From NCBI GenBank assembly GCA_948470475.1, contig OX419342.1:645701-709700 (forward strand): 64,000 nucleotides of DNA. The letters are read 5' to 3'. The notes beneath the pieces were generated by a model. It did no database searches. It saw only the letters and a list, made by a program, of their open reading frames with translations, and had not been told where the DNA came from. Shown here one piece after another: positions 60,956 to 64,000 of the stretch. Source of the DNA: Galaxea fascicularis. Taxonomy: Eukaryota; Cnidaria; Anthozoa; Scleractinia; Euphylliidae. The first letter of the stretch is position 1. Each line of letters opens with the position of its first letter. The position numbers and the translations under genes are program-made.

Positions 60956-61105
60956 AACCACTTGCCGTTACACTGGACCGCGAAAGCCAACGTTATTGTT
61001 ACAAGCGTTTTGAAATGCGTGTCGAGCCTAAAGCGGATCGAACCCTTTCAATTTATGACACTACTCCTCAGCTCATCTCAGAACACACTAGTTTCAAGTG
61101 GATCT
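60956..61105. other. 3' flank of gene G
   Basis: Short stretch between the gene G stop and the transposon. No AATAAA was found here, so the polyadenylation site of G is unclear and could lie within or beyond the inserted element. Confidence 0.4.
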
Positions 61106-62329
61106 AGCCTGCAGTGCAGGCGGTATTAGGGGTATTAGTCGTTCGAGTGTTTAGCTTCGCCCCAAGCCTCCACCGTTTACCTAATCCAAGATGGCGGCCT
61201 AAACACTCGATGCGGGAATATGTGCACTCGCTCGCCCAGAATACGCTACCCTGGATGCCAGAGGTCTTCTCGTTCGCCAGCGGCGAGGAGCGTCAGAGCG
61301 AGTAGTGCTGGTCGGCGAGAGACCTCTGGCTCAGGCCGTTAAGTCTTTTGAGCGCGCCGATCCAATCACGTTGCCATTTATTTCTCCAGAGTCAAAATCT
61401 GACCCTGGGAATCTGATTGGTCGATTGAAAAACGTTTCTTAAAAGGGCTGCCATTGGTTAAGTTTAGGGTGATCTTGGCCAAACTGGTTTTACCACAGTA
61501 ATACGAGAAGACGACATGAACATTGTGCTTTTCGAAATAGCAAGCGCTTTGAAATCAACTGTAGATTCAAAATTTCCGGAATTCGATCACTTGAAACTGG
61601 AGCAGGTCCTTTCCATTGTACAGGTTGTCGCGCGAAAAGATGTTTTCGCAGTTGGTTTCGCTGTTCAACTCCCACATACAAGAAGTGACGTAAAATGGGG
61701 TTCGCATGTTTGCCGCTTCAACTTCGGTTCTATTGACCGATTTAGCTTCTTGTTTGTTTTCAGCGGGGCAACACAATGGTTTAGAGGATTAATATGATGA
61801 TGAAAGTAATTGAAACAGCCATGTGCTAAACTGTCGCACGCTATGTATTTTCATACCAAAGGTTATTTCTGGGTTTAAATTCTGCATTTATCGCCTGTTT
61901 ACTTTGACCCTTGTTTCTGTTTAGCAACTGTGGTCCTTTGTATGCCCTCTGAAGTATTTTGTCTAGCTTTTGTTTGACTCGTTTCAGTGCGTTTGATGAC
62001 AGTACAGCCTCTGTCTTAATAGGAATTTAAGCCGGGTAATAATCTTTATCTTGCAGTGTTGTTTCTATTACACGAAACATGACACGCAAATTTTACTCCA
62101 CGTGGGAAAAACCGGTTCGCTGTGTTTCTAAAATAAGCTCTGACTGCGGATGTCAATCAAAGGAAATTGGCGTCAGCATGGAAGTGAGGTTGTTATCCGT
62201 TGGTGCCAGAGGTTTTTTTTCTCGCCACTTCGCGACTCGCCTTCGCGGCTGCGCCGCTCAATTCTGTCGCCTCTAACGAGAGAAAAACCTCTGGCACCCA
62301 GGGTAAGAATACGCCTGCACTGCAGGCTA
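61106..62329. mobile_element. Non-autonomous DNA transposon with hairpin-rich ends
   Basis: The ends agcctgcagtgcaggcg (61106) and cgcctgcactgcaggct (to about 62328) are perfect inverted repeats. The flanks aagtggatct (61096-61105) and aagtgaatct (62330-62339) differ by one base and look like a 10-bp target duplication. Next to each end lies a gccagaggt ... acctctggc hairpin (61257-61332 and 62204-62297). A duplication of 9-10 bp is found in Mutator-like elements, but the superfamily remains open. A helicase-like coding scrap lies inside. Confidence 0.7.
61516..61660 (+). pseudogene. Possible helicase (RecQ/DEAD-like) N-terminal scrap inside the transposon
   Basis: The frame NIVLFEIASALKS ... 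FDHLKLEQVLSIVQVVARKD ... DVFAV resembles the segment just before the Walker A motif of SF2 helicases (L-x-x-x-Q ... GRDVFAV). The expected LPTGxGKS does not follow, so the fragment ends or shifts there. Low certainty; it may be chance similarity. Confidence 0.35.
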
Positions 62330-62339
62330 AAGTGAATCT

Positions 62340-62689
62340 GGTGTTTTACGTTTTGGCAAAAATATTTGCCGTCGTTTGCGAAAGAGCAATGTAAAAAGAC
62401 CGCAAATAACGTGAGTGTGTTGTTACGAATTTTCCTTCTCCCGACTTTATTTCGATAACGCTCGTAGTATTTTATTTCCTGTATTTGTAAGTTTAACTAG
62501 TTGGAATAATCACGAGAGAGTTACAAAAATGAGAAGATATATTTTGAAATGACGTTTTCTTTGCCCATCGCCATCGTCGTTGAATAAGTTCGTTACTAAA
62601 TTTTTACCTCTGACGTTACCATAGACATGAAATTACGTAACTACATGTGTCATATGTACATGTACATTTCTTGTTGATGCTATAATAAA
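62340..62689. other. Intergenic, nothing recognisable
   Basis: No gene, RNA gene or repeat structure was identified. Confidence 0.4.
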
Positions 62690-62870
62690 TCAAAAGATTT
62701 TGTAAATTGAATCTTCAGCTAAATCGAGCTCGGGTAATTCTTTCCTAATGGCTTCTACATTTCTGAGAACTGATGGATCATTTTGCGAACAATAACCCTC
62801 ATTTTCCCATTTTTCATTTGTGCGCTTATTGACCAGGGTTTTGAGTGGAAGCGAGGCTAGCGTTGTCTTT
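62690..62870 (-). CDS. Possible 3' terminal exon of an unknown gene
   Basis: A minus-strand frame ends ... VNKRTNEKWENEGYC, SQNDPSVLRNVEAIRKELPE, LDLAEDSIYKIF-stop. The charged, non-repetitive composition resembles real coding sequence more than the shadow frames do. The upstream part of the frame runs into a MITE (62896-63046), so a splice acceptor would have to lie near 62830-62890. I do not recognise the product and cannot find partner exons to 64000. Confidence 0.2.
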
Positions 62871-62895
62871 AATTTTGTTGATATACAAATGTATA

Positions 62896-63046
62896 TAGGC
62901 CATATTCGTATTCTCGATATTGAACTGGATCTAGCATGAAGTGGAGGTTCCAGGGGGGAATACATTTACATATGAAAAGATTCCCCCGTAAGAGCCTCCA
63001 CTTCATGCTAGATGCAGTTTAATACCGAGAATACGAATATGGCCTA
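62896..63046. mobile_element. MITE with about 65-bp arms
   Basis: taggccatattcgtattctc at the left is mirrored at the right (gagaatacgaatatggccta). The match continues through ctagcatgaagtggagg with a few differences, leaving a short centre. Confidence 0.8.
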
Positions 63047-64000
63047 TTAGCTGACGTAAGAAAACGTGGTTTACAAAGGAAAAGCAGTAAGGTTTGTAGC
63101 ACAACCGCGTGAACTCTATCCTCGCCTCGCCCCGCCCTTGTCACACCTCCAAGAAATTTACTAAAGATGTCGTCCCTTTACCAAGAAGGCAGTGACTTGC
63201 TTTGCAAATGCACAAAACTTACTAGTCACGGATATTCACCAAGTAACTGGAATCAAGCGTCTTGTGGATTTTGATTTATATAACTGCAAATACAGCTTAG
63301 TAAGTGTGTCTTAGGCAAGAGATATGGACAACCTCCAATGGGAAAAAGTGTCATTTCGTATTTGTTTCCTTGATCAAAGCAGTTGGCTGTGTAATACGAA
63401 ATTAGGGAAAGCAAATCTTCTACTTCTATTGCGTGATTGTTTAACTTTTGAAATGAACAGCCCTCTCAAAGTAAGTGTGACATTTCCCAAGGCGACATTA
63501 AATTATATTTTGCATTTAACGTTTTTCACCTGCCTTGGATCTTCCGGTCAGTCAATTAGGCTCAATACCATCTTTTGCTGAAAACGCCAAGATAAAACGA
63601 CGTCGATGTAACTTTTCACGAGATGAGCACTCAAAGAAAAGTGATTGTTTGGTGATACGAAAAATGGTTCGAAAATCAAACTGTGAGATGAACTTGGTAA
63701 TCTTGTAAATTACTTTGTCACGGAGGAAGTAATCTTGCCACTTCTGTCCGTTAGATAAACGGGATGTTTTGTGTTTAAGGCCAAATATCTGTTCACGAGG
63801 TTTTAGCTATAATAGAGACAATTACACATACAATTATACAAAATATGGTACCTACGACATCTCTAAAATTCTTCCACCAGTTTTGATTGGCAGACAACTG
63901 ATCGCGTACTTCCTTTACCGAAAGAGCGACATTTTGTAACCTTGACTCAATACCCTCGTTATCACTGCACCGTTCATAGCTTTCTTTACACTGCCTTTGG
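63047..64000. other. Terminal stretch without a supported gene
   Basis: Only short open frames without recognisable products. The longest, at 63324-63581, has no identifiable motif. Confidence 0.4.

Noticed and set aside
63324..63581. 85-aa frame near the window end as a gene
   Set aside because: No splice context, motif or similarity was recognised. The length is within chance for AT-rich sequence.

Overview
The window is animal nuclear DNA. It has GT-AG introns, AT-rich introns full of inverted-repeat transposons, LINE and Penelope-like retroelement fragments, and tRNA-derived SINEs. The repeat style and the expanded TRAF family suggest an anthozoan cnidarian (stony coral or sea anemone). 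That is inference; nothing in the sequence names the species.

Layout: (1) 1072-8882, plus strand: a complete 13-exon gene for CCT4, the delta subunit of the TRiC/CCT chaperonin. (2) 8883-11437: an intergenic stretch with a decayed LINE and a SINE. (3) 11438-60955: a cluster of seven TRAF-like genes (called A to G here) plus one decayed TRAF-C exon between C and D. A, C, D, E, F and G are on the plus strand; B is on the minus strand, convergent with A and divergent from C. (4) 60956-64000: a transposon-rich tail.

All seven TRAF genes share one 7-exon plan: a RING exon ending in phase 2; a short exon of variable length that supplies the last RING ligands (C-P-x-D); four phase-0 zinc-finger exons, almost invariably 102, 165, 75 and 78 nt; and one large last exon coding for the last zinc-finger half, a coiled coil and the MATH (TRAF-C) domain. 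The predicted proteins are 433-462 aa and have the canonical RING, five TRAF-type zinc fingers, coiled coil and MATH order. By family knowledge they would act as trimeric adaptors and ubiquitin ligases below TNF-receptor or TLR/IL-1R-type receptors.

The most interesting points are these. Genes D and E are near-identical from the promoter to just past exon 4, introns included, but strongly diverged in exons 5-7, which suggests partial duplication or gene conversion. Gene D has a predicted membrane-spanning segment inside its coiled coil and a one-base frameshift in MATH. An orphan TRAF-C pseudoexon lies between C and D. Gene C intron 2 holds a Merlin-type DNA transposon with 22-bp terminal repeats and a perfect 8-bp target duplication. 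A perfect 73-bp-arm palindrome with 14-bp flanking direct repeats lies in CCT4 intron 11. Many small inverted-repeat elements sit in introns and promoters, some of them differing between D and E. All exon boundaries were read by eye from splice signals, reading frame and paralog alignment.
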